From contig NZ_LMDG01000023.1 in assembly GCF_001426265.1 (NCBI RefSeq), positions 273,826 to 337,825 on the forward strand: DNA of 64,000 nucleotides, read 5' to 3'. Both the position numbers and the translations under genes were made by a program. The notes below the pieces were generated by a model, which made no database searches, was not told where the DNA came from, and saw only the letters and a program-made list of their open reading frames with translations. Positions 44,595 to 53,357 of this stretch are shown here, one piece after another (positions within the stretch are counted from its first letter, which is position 1; each line of letters starts with the position of its first letter). The DNA comes from Rhizobium sp. Root1220 (GTDB taxonomy: Bacteria > Pseudomonadota > Alphaproteobacteria > Rhizobiales > Rhizobiaceae).

Positions 44595-46682
44595 ATGCCT
44601 TCGACACCAGAATTCAATCCGGAACTCGTCAATTGGAACGGCCTGCACGGTCTGCCGCGTTTCGACGCCTTGAACGACGGCGACTTCGCGCCCGCTTTCG
44701 ACACAGCGCTTGCTTCGCACGAGCGTGAGATCGACGAGATCGCCGGAAATCCGGCAGAGCCGACGTTCGAGAACACCGTCGTGGCCCTGGAGACCGCTGG
44801 CGACGCGCTTGCGCGGGTGTCGGCGCTCTTCTGGGGCAGGGCCGGCGCGCACACCAACGATACAATTCAGGCGCTCGAACGGGAAATCTCGCCGAAGATG
44901 TCGCGCCATTATTCGAAGATCGGCATGAACGCGGCGCTGTTTGCGCGAATCGATGCACTTTGGGCGAAGCGCGAGAGTCTCGGTCTGACCCTGGAGCAGA
45001 CGCGTGTGCTGGAGCGTCACTGGAAGGGCTTCGTCAAGTCCGGTGCGAAGCTTCCGAAGGCCGAGCAGGAGAAGCTTGCCGGCATCAATGAAAAGCTTGC
45101 CGGCCTCGGCACGCAGTTCGGCCAGAACGTGCTGGCGGACGAGAAAGGCTGGGCGCTGAACCTGTCCGACGAGGCCGATCTTGTCGGCGTGCCCGATTTC
45201 CTGAGAGACGCGATGGCCGCCGCCGCCCGCGAGCGTGGCGAGGACGGCAAGTTCGCCGTGACGCTGTCGCGGTCGATCATCGAGCCGTTTCTGACTTTCT
45301 CGGAACGCCGCGATCTGCGCGAGCAGGCCTTCCAGGCCTGGGTGGCGCGCGGGGCAAACGACGGCCCGTCGGACAATCGTGGCATCATTCGCGAAACGCT
45401 CGGCTTGCGCGACGAGGTGGCAAAGCTGCTCGGCTATGGCAATTTTGCCGAGATGAAGCTCGACAATACCATGGCCAAGACGCCTGACACAGTGAACCAC
45501 CTGTTGAAGGAAGTCTGGGTGAAGGCCGTCAGGCGAGCCGGAGAGGAAGAAGGCGACATCGCAAAGCTGATTGCCGAAGAGGGCAAGAACCACGAAGTCA
45601 TGCCTTGGGACTGGCGGCACTATGCCGAGAAGATCCGGGCGCAGAAGTTCAATTTCTCCGAGGCCGAGCTGAAGCCCTACCTGCAGCTCGAAAAGATCAT
45701 TGATGCCTGCTTCGACGTGGCCGGCCGGCTGTTCGGCATTCATGCCATCGAGAAGAAAGGCGTTCCAGCCTATCATCCCGATGTGCGGGTGTTCGAAATC
45801 CGTGACCAGGAGAACAGGCTGGTCGCGATGTTCCTCGGCGACTACTTCGCACGGAGTTCGAAGCGTTCAGGGGCATGGATGAGCTCGTTCCAGTCGCAGC
45901 ACAAGCTGCCTTTGAAGAATGGCCACACCGGCGAGCTGCCGATCATCTACAATGTCTGCAATTTCGCCAAGCCTGCCGATGGAAAGCCGGCGTTGCTGTC
46001 GCTCGATGACGCCCGCACACTGTTTCACGAGTTCGGCCATGCGCTGCACGGCATGCTCTCCAATGTCACCTACCCCTCGGTTTCGGGCACCGGCGTCTCG
46101 CGTGATTTCGTCGAATTGCCGTCGCAGCTTTACGAGCACTGGCTGACGGTTCCGGCCATTCTCAAGCAATATGCCGTGCATTTTGAAACCGGGGCGCCGA
46201 TGCCGCAGGAATTGCTCGACAAGGTTCTGGCAGCGCGTACCTTCAACTCCGGCTTCAACACCGTTGAATTCACCTCGTCGGCGCTGGTCGACATGGCCTT
46301 CCACACGCGCGACAAGATCGAGGATCCGATGGCGGTTCAGGCCGAAGTGCTTGCGGAGCTCGGCATGCCGAAGGCGATCGTCATGCGCCATGCCTCGCCG
46401 CACTTCCAGCATATCTTCTCCGGCGGCTATTCGGCCGGGTATTACTCCTACATGTGGTCGGAAGTGCTCGATGCAGATGCCTTCCAGGCCTTTGAGGAGA
46501 CCGGCGATGCCTTCAACGGTCAGATGGCTGCCAAGCTCAAGGACAACATCTATTCGGTCGGCGGTTCAATAGATCCCGAGGATGCCTACAAGGCTTTCCG
46601 CGGCAAGCTGCCGAGCCCGGATGCGATGCTGGTCAAGAAGGGGCTTGCGACCTTCGAGGAGCTTTCCGGCAGCGACGCATAG
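44595..46682 (+). CDS. M3-family zinc metallopeptidase (oligopeptidase A / Dcp-like)
   Basis: A 695-residue cytoplasmic oligopeptidase of the thimet family. The zinc motif is LFHEFGHALHGML, with H478, E479 and H482, and a downstream Glu. The N-terminal region has the helical opening NWNGLHGLPRFDAL and FENTVVALE seen in oligopeptidase A and peptidyl-dipeptidase Dcp. FSGGYSAGYYSYMWSEVLDAD, near the C-terminus, is the substrate-binding loop of this family. It degrades signal-peptide fragments and short peptides. ATG 44595 has AAAGGATGT upstream. The stop is followed by an inverted repeat and, 100 bases on, a terminator. Confidence 0.95.
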   Translation: MPSTPEFNPELVNWNGLHGLPRFDALNDGDFAPAFDTALASHEREIDEIAGNPAEPTFENTVVALETAGDALARVSALFWGRAGAHTNDTIQALEREISPKMSRHYSKIGMNAALFARIDALWAKRESLGLTLEQTRVLERHWKGFVKSGAKLPKAEQEKLAGINEKLAGLGTQFGQNVLADEKGWALNLSDEADLVGVPDFLRDAMAAAARERGEDGKFAVTLSRSIIEPFLTFSERRDLREQAFQAWVARGANDGPSDNRGIIRETLGLRDEVAKLLGYGNFAEMKLDNTMAKTPDTVNHLLKEVWVKAVRRAGEEEGDIAKLIAEEGKNHEVMPWDWRHYAEKIRAQKFNFSEAELKPYLQLEKIIDACFDVAGRLFGIHAIEKKGVPAYHPDVRVFEIRDQENRLVAMFLGDYFARSSKRSGAWMSSFQSQHKLPLKNGHTGELPIIYNVCNFAKPADGKPALLSLDDARTLFHEFGHALHGMLSNVTYPSVSGTGVSRDFVELPSQLYEHWLTVPAILKQYAVHFETGAPMPQELLDKVLAARTFNSGFNTVEFTSSALVDMAFHTRDKIEDPMAVQAEVLAELGMPKAIVMRHASPHFQHIFSGGYSAGYYSYMWSEVLDADAFQAFEETGDAFNGQMAAKLKDNIYSVGGSIDPEDAYKAFRGKLPSPDAMLVKKGLATFEELSGSDA

Positions 46683-46695
46683 CGCGTGGGATTGA

Positions 46696-46716
46696 ACACT
46701 TCTCGATGAGAAGATG
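46696..46716. repeat. Inverted repeat after the M3 peptidase gene
   Basis: CTTCTC (46699-46704) and GAGAAG (46708-46713) surround GAT, with ACA and TGT extending the symmetry outward. It lies 14 bases after the peptidase stop and 100 bases before the ABC ATPase start. It has no T-tract, so an operator or an RNA hairpin are both possible. Confidence 0.4.
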
Positions 46717-46784
46717 TGAGAAAGCGGGCGCGTGGTGGCGTCGCTGCCGCTTCGTCACATGAGTGTCATCGATTGTTAATATGC

Positions 46785-46818
46785 AACCGGCATCGATCTT
46801 CACCGATGCCGGTTTTTC
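46785..46818 (+). terminator. Terminator-like hairpin abutting the ABC ATPase start codon
   Basis: AACCGGCATCG (46785-46795) pairs with CGATGCCGGTT (46804-46814) around an 8-base loop, then TTTC and directly the ATG of the ABC ATPase gene at 46819. It suits as terminator for the peptidase gene, but it also occupies the ribosome-binding position of the next gene. Confidence 0.7.
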
Positions 46819-47934
46819 ATGACCTCTCAACGTTCAGAGACCAATGCTGCCGTTTCGACGGCTGACGTCGAATTGCACTATGGTGCGACGGCGGTCCTGA
46901 AGGGTATCAATCTCTCGCTGTCCAGAGGTAAGACGCTTGCGCTTCTCGGCCCTTCCGGCTGTGGCAAGACAACCTTGCTGAGACTTGTCGCCGGCCTGCT
47001 GTCTCCGACGAAAGGGTCGGTGTCCATTGCCGGCCAAATCGTGGCGAACGAATCGAGCGGTGTTTTCTCTCCGCCCGAAAAGCGCAATCTCGGCATGGTC
47101 TTTCAGGACTACGCGCTCTGGCCACACCTGACAGTGGGCGGCAATGTTTCCTTTCCGCTCGAAATGCGCCGCATGGGCAGAGCGGAACGCCATGAGCGAA
47201 CAATGCGCGCGCTGGAGCGTGTTGGCCTCGGTGCTTATGCCGACCGCCGTCCGAGCGATCTCTCCGGTGGCCAGCAGCAGCGCGTGGCAATTGCGCGCGC
47301 CATCGTCGCCGAGCCGCAGCTCATCCTCTTCGACGAGCCGCTGTCGAACCTCGACCGCGAACTGCGCGAAAACATGGTGGGCGAGCTTGCCGAACTGATC
47401 GCGACGCTCGGTCTCACAGCCATCTATGTCACCCACGATCATAGCGAGGCGTTGACGCTTGCCGACGACGTCGCGGTGATGCGTGGCGGCTTGATCGAAC
47501 AGCTGGCATCGCCCGACGAACTGATCGAGCGGCCGGCAACGCCAGAAGTGGCGGATTTCCTGCGCCTCGGCGGCATTGCCGATCTTCAGTATCGAGACGG
47601 GCGCTGGTTTTTCGGAAATAGCGGTGTGGTGCTGCTCGGCGGCGTTGCGGCTGCGAGCCGGACGGCGCGGGTGCTCATTCCCACCGCGTCGATCACGGCT
47701 GGCGATATGGTCCCGGGTCGGTTCGCGGCAACGGTGCTGCGTTCGCAGTTCCGCGGCGACGGCCACCTGGCGACTGTTTCGCTTGTCGGAGCCGACACTA
47801 CAGAATTGCAGGTTTTGAGCCGCACCAAACTGCGTCCGGGCGAAGGGGTCGGCCTCACGATCGATGTCGACCAGATCCGCTGGTTCGGCAACGGGGTTCA
47901 TCTATCCAAAAAGGAGAATTTGGAAAATGTTTAA
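46819..47934 (+). CDS. ABC transporter ATP-binding protein (FbpC/PotA-like)
   Basis: A 371-residue importer ATPase. Walker A is GPSGCGKTTLL, the Q-loop FQDYALWPHLTV, the signature LSGGQQQRVAIARAI, and Walker B LILFDEPLSNLD. A C-terminal TOBE-like regulatory domain begins at about residue 250. The Q-loop and length match ferric or spermidine/putrescine-type systems. The ATG at 46819 has no ribosome site; a terminator hairpin ends four bases before it. The gene overlaps the binding-protein gene by eight bases. The order ATPase-binding protein-permease differs from the usual fbpABC order. Confidence 0.9.
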   Translation: MTSQRSETNAAVSTADVELHYGATAVLKGINLSLSRGKTLALLGPSGCGKTTLLRLVAGLLSPTKGSVSIAGQIVANESSGVFSPPEKRNLGMVFQDYALWPHLTVGGNVSFPLEMRRMGRAERHERTMRALERVGLGAYADRRPSDLSGGQQQRVAIARAIVAEPQLILFDEPLSNLDRELRENMVGELAELIATLGLTAIYVTHDHSEALTLADDVAVMRGGLIEQLASPDELIERPATPEVADFLRLGGIADLQYRDGRWFFGNSGVVLLGGVAAASRTARVLIPTASITAGDMVPGRFAATVLRSQFRGDGHLATVSLVGADTTELQVLSRTKLRPGEGVGLTIDVDQIRWFGNGVHLSKKENLENV

Positions 47935-48886
47935 ATCGTTGAAAAAAATCACTTTCGGCGTTTTCGCCGCAACCCTGATGGCCGGCGTCGCCCACGCCGA
48001 TATCACCGTATACACCGCCGGCCCTCAAGGCCTGATCGACAAGTTGTCGGCCGGCTTCACCCAGCAGACCGGCATCAAGGTCAATGTTTTCCAGGCAACT
48101 ACCGGCAAGGTCATGGCCCGTATCGAGGCCGAGGCAGCAAACCCGGTCGTCGACGTTCTGATCTCGGCTTCCTGGGATACGGCCACCGATTTCGCAAAGC
48201 GCGGCTGGCTCGTTTCCTACACCAGCCCGAATGCCGCCAAGGTGCCCGACTTCCTGAAGACCGACACAGCAGTCGCGCAGGGGATCTCGGCGCTGGGCAT
48301 CGCCTGGAACACCAAGAGCGGCACGCCGAAGCCGACCGAATGGACCGACCTGACGAAGCCGGAATACAAGGATCTCGTCAATATCCCCGATCCCGCTCAA
48401 TCCGGTTCGTCTTTCGAACTGACCGCGGCCCTTGCCGGCCAGGATGACTTCAAGCTCTTCAAGGAACTGAAAGACAACGGCGCGGTCATCGCCGGTGCCA
48501 ATGCCGAAGCCCTGAACCCGGTTCTGCAGGGGGCGAAGGCTGCGGTCTTCGGCGCCGTCGACTACATCACCCTCAATGCCAAGGAAAAAGGCGAGAACAT
48601 CGAAGTCGTCTTTCCAACCTCCGGTACGGTAATCGCGCCGCGCCCTGCCATGATCCTCAACTGGTCCAAGAACCAGGACGACGCCAAGAAGTTCATCGAC
48701 TACATGCTCTCTGACGAAGGCCAGAAGCTCGTTGCCGACCAGATGCTGATGCCGGCCCGCTCCGATGTTCCGGCAAGCCGCCCGCTGATCAGCGATCTGA
48801 AGCTCTTGAAGTACGACACCGCTGCCGTCTACGGAAAGCGCAAGGAGACGCTGAAGCAGATCACCGACACGTTCGGCGGCAAGTGA
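47927..48886 (+). CDS. ABC transporter periplasmic substrate-binding protein (family 1, Fe3+-type relative)
   Basis: A 319-residue solute-binding protein. A signal peptide (MFKSLKKITFGVFAATLMAG, cleavage near VAHA) is followed by DITVYTAGPQGLIDKLSAGF and QQTGIKVNVFQATTGKVMARI. The fold is that of ferric-ion, phosphonate and related type-1 binding proteins. The double tyrosine that binds Fe3+ in FbpA is not evident (the equivalent stretch reads VDYITLNA), so a substrate other than iron, such as an organophosphonate, is possible. The start ATG 47927 overlaps the ATPase gene and has AAGGAG upstream. Confidence 0.88.
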   Translation: MFKSLKKITFGVFAATLMAGVAHADITVYTAGPQGLIDKLSAGFTQQTGIKVNVFQATTGKVMARIEAEAANPVVDVLISASWDTATDFAKRGWLVSYTSPNAAKVPDFLKTDTAVAQGISALGIAWNTKSGTPKPTEWTDLTKPEYKDLVNIPDPAQSGSSFELTAALAGQDDFKLFKELKDNGAVIAGANAEALNPVLQGAKAAVFGAVDYITLNAKEKGENIEVVFPTSGTVIAPRPAMILNWSKNQDDAKKFIDYMLSDEGQKLVADQMLMPARSDVPASRPLISDLKLLKYDTAAVYGKRKETLKQITDTFGGK

Positions 48887-48896
48887 GGACAAGGCA

Positions 48897-50576
48897 ATGA
48901 GGGCGAACGATGTCGGCGGCGCGGCTCCGGCTGCCTGGTTCGCGATTGCGGGCCTGACCGTCATCGTTGCTGTTCCCTTCATTGCCGTGGTGCTTCAGGG
49001 CATCTTCCCCAATCTCGGACAGGGCTCGTTCGCGGGCCCTTTCTCCGCTCTCATGGATACGCTTGCCGATAGCGCGCTAGTCGGCATGACGGGCAACACC
49101 TTGCTGCTCGGCGCTTGTGTCGTGCTGGCTTCATCCCTGGTTGCGGTGCCGCTCGGGGTCTTTCGCGCGCTTTATCGCATTCCCTTGGCGCCGCTCTGGG
49201 ACGTGCTGCTGCTCGTTCCCTTCATGATCCCGCCCTACATCGCCACGCTGGGCTGGATCATGACGCTGCAGCCGCGCGGCTATCTCGAGCAGGTCGCGGG
49301 CTTCAATCTCGCTCCGTTTCTTTTCTCGCTTTTCGGCATGACCATGGTCATGGCCTTCAATACCTTTCCGGTCGTCTATTTCGCGGTGTCGCGCACGGTC
49401 GAGGCGGTCGGTGCGCGCTATGCCGATGTCGGCCGGGTCTTCGGCGCCACGCCGGCACGCGCTTTCTGGCGCATTACCCTGCCGCTTTCCGCCCCCGGAC
49501 TTGTCGCCAGCCTGATGCTCGTCTTCGCAGCCGCCATCGAGGAATACGGCACTCCGGCGGCACTTGGCCGGCGCGCCGGCTTTCAGGTGCTGGTTACCGG
49601 CATCGACCTGCGCATCTCCGATTGGCCCATCGATCTTCCGGGCGCCGCGATCCTCTCGATACTGCTCGTCGCGCTGTCGCTGGTGACCTTCCTGCTGCAG
49701 CGATGGATCCTGTCGCGGCGCTCCTACCAGACGGTCGGCGGTAAACCGACGGACAAGGACAAGCGGCCGCTCGGTGCGCTGAAATTTCCGGTGATGATGG
49801 CTTTCTCCCTCGTCGCCTTTCTCGCGACCGGCGTGCCGTTGCTGGCAATCCTGATGACCGCGCTCTCGCGGACCATCTCGGGCGGACTGGCGGCGGACAA
49901 TTTCAGCATTGCCAATTTCGTGTCCGTCTTCAGCAACAGCGCCGGCGCGCTGGCCGCCCTCGCCAACAGCTTTTCACTGGGGATCGGCACGGCACTGATC
50001 ACCGGTCTTATCGGCGTGATGGCTGCATACACGGTCGTCAAGACCAGGACCCGCGGGCGGACAGTCATCGATACGATGACTATCCTGCCGAATGCCCTGC
50101 CGGGCATCGTCGTTGCCGTCGGCCTGATCCTTGCCTGGAACATGCCCTGGCTTCCAGCCACGCCCTACAACACCGCCTTCATCCTACTGCTTGCCTATTG
50201 CTGCATTTTGGTGCCACAGCCGGTGCGCTATACGACGGCGGCCTTCCAGCAGATCGGCGACAGCCTGGAGGCGGCGGCACGCGTTTGCGGCGCCAGCGGG
50301 GTAACTGCTTTCCGCCGCATCCTGCTGCCGCTGGTGTTTCCAAGTCTCGCCTCGGCGATGTTGCTGGTCTTTGCGCTTGCCTCGCGAGAGCTGGTCGCGT
50401 CGGTCGTCGTGGCGCCGGTCGGCATGCAGACAATCGCCACCTTCATCTGGCGTCAGTTCGAGCAGGGATCGATCGGGCTTGGCATGGCCATGGCTTTCAT
50501 CGCCATCGTGATCACCACGCTTCTGCCGCTCCTGCTATTGACGCTCCTGCGCCGCAGCGGGCTGGTGGCGGAATGA
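48897..50576 (+). CDS. ABC transporter permease, two fused transmembrane domains (FbpB/ThiP-like)
   Basis: A 559-residue permease made of two half-permeases, each with about six helices and an EAA-type loop: GRVFGATPARAFWRITLPLSAPG in the first half and ARVCGASGVTAFRRILLPLVFPS in the second. This two-in-one design is found in FbpB, ThiP and phosphonate permeases, so it does not settle the substrate. It begins ten bases after the binding-protein gene and completes an importer with the two upstream genes. A 129-base gap separates it from typA. Confidence 0.92.
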   Translation: MRANDVGGAAPAAWFAIAGLTVIVAVPFIAVVLQGIFPNLGQGSFAGPFSALMDTLADSALVGMTGNTLLLGACVVLASSLVAVPLGVFRALYRIPLAPLWDVLLLVPFMIPPYIATLGWIMTLQPRGYLEQVAGFNLAPFLFSLFGMTMVMAFNTFPVVYFAVSRTVEAVGARYADVGRVFGATPARAFWRITLPLSAPGLVASLMLVFAAAIEEYGTPAALGRRAGFQVLVTGIDLRISDWPIDLPGAAILSILLVALSLVTFLLQRWILSRRSYQTVGGKPTDKDKRPLGALKFPVMMAFSLVAFLATGVPLLAILMTALSRTISGGLAADNFSIANFVSVFSNSAGALAALANSFSLGIGTALITGLIGVMAAYTVVKTRTRGRTVIDTMTILPNALPGIVVAVGLILAWNMPWLPATPYNTAFILLLAYCCILVPQPVRYTTAAFQQIGDSLEAAARVCGASGVTAFRRILLPLVFPSLASAMLLVFALASRELVASVVVAPVGMQTIATFIWRQFEQGSIGLGMAMAFIAIVITTLLPLLLLTLLRRSGLVAE

Positions 50577-50705
50577 TCAGGTTCGGCGGAGTCACCGCAA
50601 TTCCGGTTCCCCCCTTTCGCAACGGCGAAAAACACTGTATGAGCCGCCCAAACGAAATAGGCGCCTTCTCCCAGCGTGGCGCCCCAGCCTCAGAGATCTA
50701 AACAT

Positions 50706-52523
50706 ATGGCACTTCGCAACATCGCGATTATCGCGCACGTTGACCATGGCAAGACGACCCTGGTTGACGAGCTTCTGAAACAGTCCGGCTCGTTCCGCGA
50801 GAACCAGCGCGTTGCAGAACGCGTCATGGACTCCAATGACCTGGAAAAAGAGCGCGGCATCACGATTCTTGCCAAGGCGACCTCGGTCGAGTGGAAGGGC
50901 GTTCGCATCAACATCGTCGACACCCCCGGCCACGCCGACTTCGGTGGCGAAGTCGAGCGTATCCTGTCGATGGTGGACGGCGCGATCGTTCTGGTCGACT
51001 CGTCTGAAGGTCCGATGCCGCAGACCAAGTTCGTCGTCTCCAAGGCGCTGAAGGTCGGCCTGAAGCCGATCGTCGCGATCAACAAGATCGACCGTCCCGA
51101 TGGCCGCCACGAAGAGGTCATCAACGAAGTGTTCGACCTGTTCGCCAGCCTCGACGCCACCGACGAACAGCTCGACTTCCCGATCCTCTACGGTTCCGGC
51201 CGCGATGGCTGGATGAACGTTGCGCCTGAGGGCCCGAAGGATCAGGGTCTCGCACCGCTGCTCGACCTCGTGCTCAGCCACGTTCCGGAGCCGACGGTTG
51301 CCGAAGGCCCGTTCACGATGATCGGCACGATCCTCGAAGCCAACCCCTTCCTCGGCCGCATCATTACCGGCCGTATCAATTCCGGCTCGATCAAGTCGAA
51401 TCAGGCTGTCAAGGTTCTCGGCCAGGATGGCAAGCTGATCGAAACCGGCCGCATCTCGAAGATTCTAGCCTTCCGCGGCATCGAGCGCACGGCGATCGAC
51501 GAAGCGCATGCAGGCGACATCGTCGCGATCGCAGGCCTCTCCAAGGGCACGGTCGCCGACACGTTCTGTGATCCTGCGATCACCGAGGCGCTGAAGGCAC
51601 AGCCGATCGACCCGCCGACCGTCACCATGTCCTTTATCGTCAACGACAGCCCGCTGGCCGGCACCGAAGGCGACAAGGTTACATCGCGCGTCATTCGTGA
51701 CCGCCTGTACAAGGAAGCCGAAGGCAATGTCGCGCTGAAGATCGAAGAAGCCGAAGGCAAGGACTCGTTCTACGTTTCCGGTCGTGGCGAATTGCAGCTC
51801 GCCGTTCTGATCGAAACCATGCGCCGCGAAGGCTTCGAGCTGGCCGTGTCGCGTCCGCGCGTCGTCATGCATCGCGACGAGAACGATCAGCTGATGGAGC
51901 CGATCGAGGAAGTCGTCATCGACGTCGATGAAGAGCATTCCGGCATCGTCGTCCAGAAGATGTCCGAGCGCAAGGCTGAAATGGCCGAGCTTCGTCCTTC
52001 CGGCGGCAACCGTCTTCGCCTGGTGTTCAATGCTCCGACCCGCGGCCTGATCGGCTATCAGTCGGAACTGCTGACCGACACGCGCGGCACCGCCGTGATG
52101 AACCGTCTGTTCAAAGAATACCAGCCGTTCAAGGGCGAAATCGGCGGCCGCACCAACGGCGTTCTCTTGGCCAATGCGCCGGGCGAAGCTGTTGCCTATG
52201 CCATGTTCAACCTCGAAGATCGCGGCCCGATGATGATCGAGCCCGGCGAAAAGGTCTACATGGGCATGATCATCGGCATCCACTCGCGCGACAACGATCT
52301 TGAAGTCAACGTTCTCAAGGGCAAGCAGCTGACCAACATCCGCTCGGTCAACAAGGACGAAGCCGTCAAGCTGACGCCGCCGATCCGTATGACGCTTGAC
52401 CGCGCTCTTTCCTGGATTCAGGACGACGAGCTGATGGAAGTGACGCCGAAGTCGATCCGTCTGCGCAAGATGTATCTCGATGCGAACGATCGCAAGCGCT
52501 TCAGCAAGGCCAAGTCGGCCTGA
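50706..52523 (+). CDS. typA: Translational GTPase TypA/BipA
   Basis: A ribosome-associated GTPase of the EF-G/LepA group that helps 50S assembly and stress and cold growth. The 605-residue protein has a P-loop [24 protein letters not shown] (with the GTPase-activating His, absent in the EF-G-like protein at 13849), NKID in [10 protein letters not shown], and the C-terminal TypA-specific [11 protein letters not shown] and [13 protein letters not shown]. The start is ATG 50706 (MALRNIAII). An intrinsic terminator follows. It is monocistronic. Confidence 0.97.
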   Translation: MALRNIAIIAHVDHGKTTLVDELLKQSGSFRENQRVAERVMDSNDLEKERGITILAKATSVEWKGVRINIVDTPGHADFGGEVERILSMVDGAIVLVDSSEGPMPQTKFVVSKALKVGLKPIVAINKIDRPDGRHEEVINEVFDLFASLDATDEQLDFPILYGSGRDGWMNVAPEGPKDQGLAPLLDLVLSHVPEPTVAEGPFTMIGTILEANPFLGRIITGRINSGSIKSNQAVKVLGQDGKLIETGRISKILAFRGIERTAIDEAHAGDIVAIAGLSKGTVADTFCDPAITEALKAQPIDPPTVTMSFIVNDSPLAGTEGDKVTSRVIRDRLYKEAEGNVALKIEEAEGKDSFYVSGRGELQLAVLIETMRREGFELAVSRPRVVMHRDENDQLMEPIEEVVIDVDEEHSGIVVQKMSERKAEMAELRPSGGNRLRLVFNAPTRGLIGYQSELLTDTRGTAVMNRLFKEYQPFKGEIGGRTNGVLLANAPGEAVAYAMFNLEDRGPMMIEPGEKVYMGMIIGIHSRDNDLEVNVLKGKQLTNIRSVNKDEAVKLTPPIRMTLDRALSWIQDDELMEVTPKSIRLRKMYLDANDRKRFSKAKSA

Positions 52524-52547
52524 GCCACCTAGACAGTCATGCCTCGG

Positions 52548-52578
52548 AACCCCGGCCATCGTGCCGGGGTTTTTATTT
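52548..52578 (+). terminator. Rho-independent terminator of typA
   Basis: CCCCGGC (52550-52556) pairs with GCCGGGG (52563-52569) around CATCGT, followed by TTTTTATTT. Confidence 0.9.
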
Positions 52579-52723
52579 GTGCGCGGCGCCGAATTCCGCT
52601 TGTCGCAATAGTTAAAAAAGCGTTAAATTTCAGCTGTCGTCCACATGTTAAGTCTGTGGGCAATCGGCCGGAATGCGTTGGCGCATATGGTTAATTGTCC
52701 GCGACAAGGCCAGAGTAAGCGTT

Positions 52724-53230
52724 ATGAAGACGTTGTCGATCGATGTTCGGCGGGCCGAGCCGCACGATTCCCGAGCTATTTCGGAAGTGCATCGGCTTGC
52801 ATGGCAACATAGCTATGCGGGGATCATTCCGCATAAGGCACTGACGCAGATGATCGAACGGCGTGGCGAGACATGGTGGCGCAAGGCAACCCGTGGACCG
52901 GCTACGCTGCTCGTTCTCGATGTCGCCGGGACCGTCGCGGGCTATGCAACGCTCGGACTCAACCGCGCTCGCGCCCTTCCGCAGGAGGGCGAGATCTATG
53001 AGCTCTACCTCCGGCCTGAATACCAGGGCATCGGCCTTGGCCATATGCTGTTTGGCGAAGCGCGGCGGCTTTTGAAGTCGCTTGGCTGCAATGGCATGGT
53101 TGTCTGGTGCCTGGAGGAAAACGAGACCGGTGCCCGGTTCTATCGCAGCCACGGCGGTGCCGATTACTGCGAGGGCATGGAAACCTTCGATCAAAAGCAG
53201 CTGAAGAAGATCGGCTTCATCTGGAGCTGA
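52724..53230 (+). CDS. GNAT family N-acetyltransferase
   Basis: A 168-residue acetyltransferase. The N-terminal VRRAEPHDSRAISEVHRLAWQHSYAGIIP is a RimI-like opening given here in part. The acetyl-CoA loop is EYQGIGLGHMLFGEA, and the fold ends with VVWCLEENETGARFYRSHGG. The substrate is unknown. The start is ATG 52724; an extended frame to 52673 exists without family support. It lies alone between the typA terminator and the acyltransferase fusion gene. Confidence 0.88.
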   Translation: MKTLSIDVRRAEPHDSRAISEVHRLAWQHSYAGIIPHKALTQMIERRGETWWRKATRGPATLLVLDVAGTVAGYATLGLNRARALPQEGEIYELYLRPEYQGIGLGHMLFGEARRLLKSLGCNGMVVWCLEENETGARFYRSHGGADYCEGMETFDQKQLKKIGFIWS

Positions 53231-53357
53231 TCAGGGCGCGCATTGTTTTTTTCGGGCGCTGCAGCAATTAGCTCTCGCTGTTGATCACAAACTTGCAAAT
53301 CATACTCAACTTATGTATTTGGCTGCTCACGCGCGGTGGATTGCGTGGGAGATGGTC

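Noticed and set aside
46683..46818. Iron-responsive operator (TGA-N9-TCA type) upstream of the importer genes
   Set aside because: I looked for RirA-like boxes and found no clear match; only the CTTCTC/GAGAAG repeat is present.
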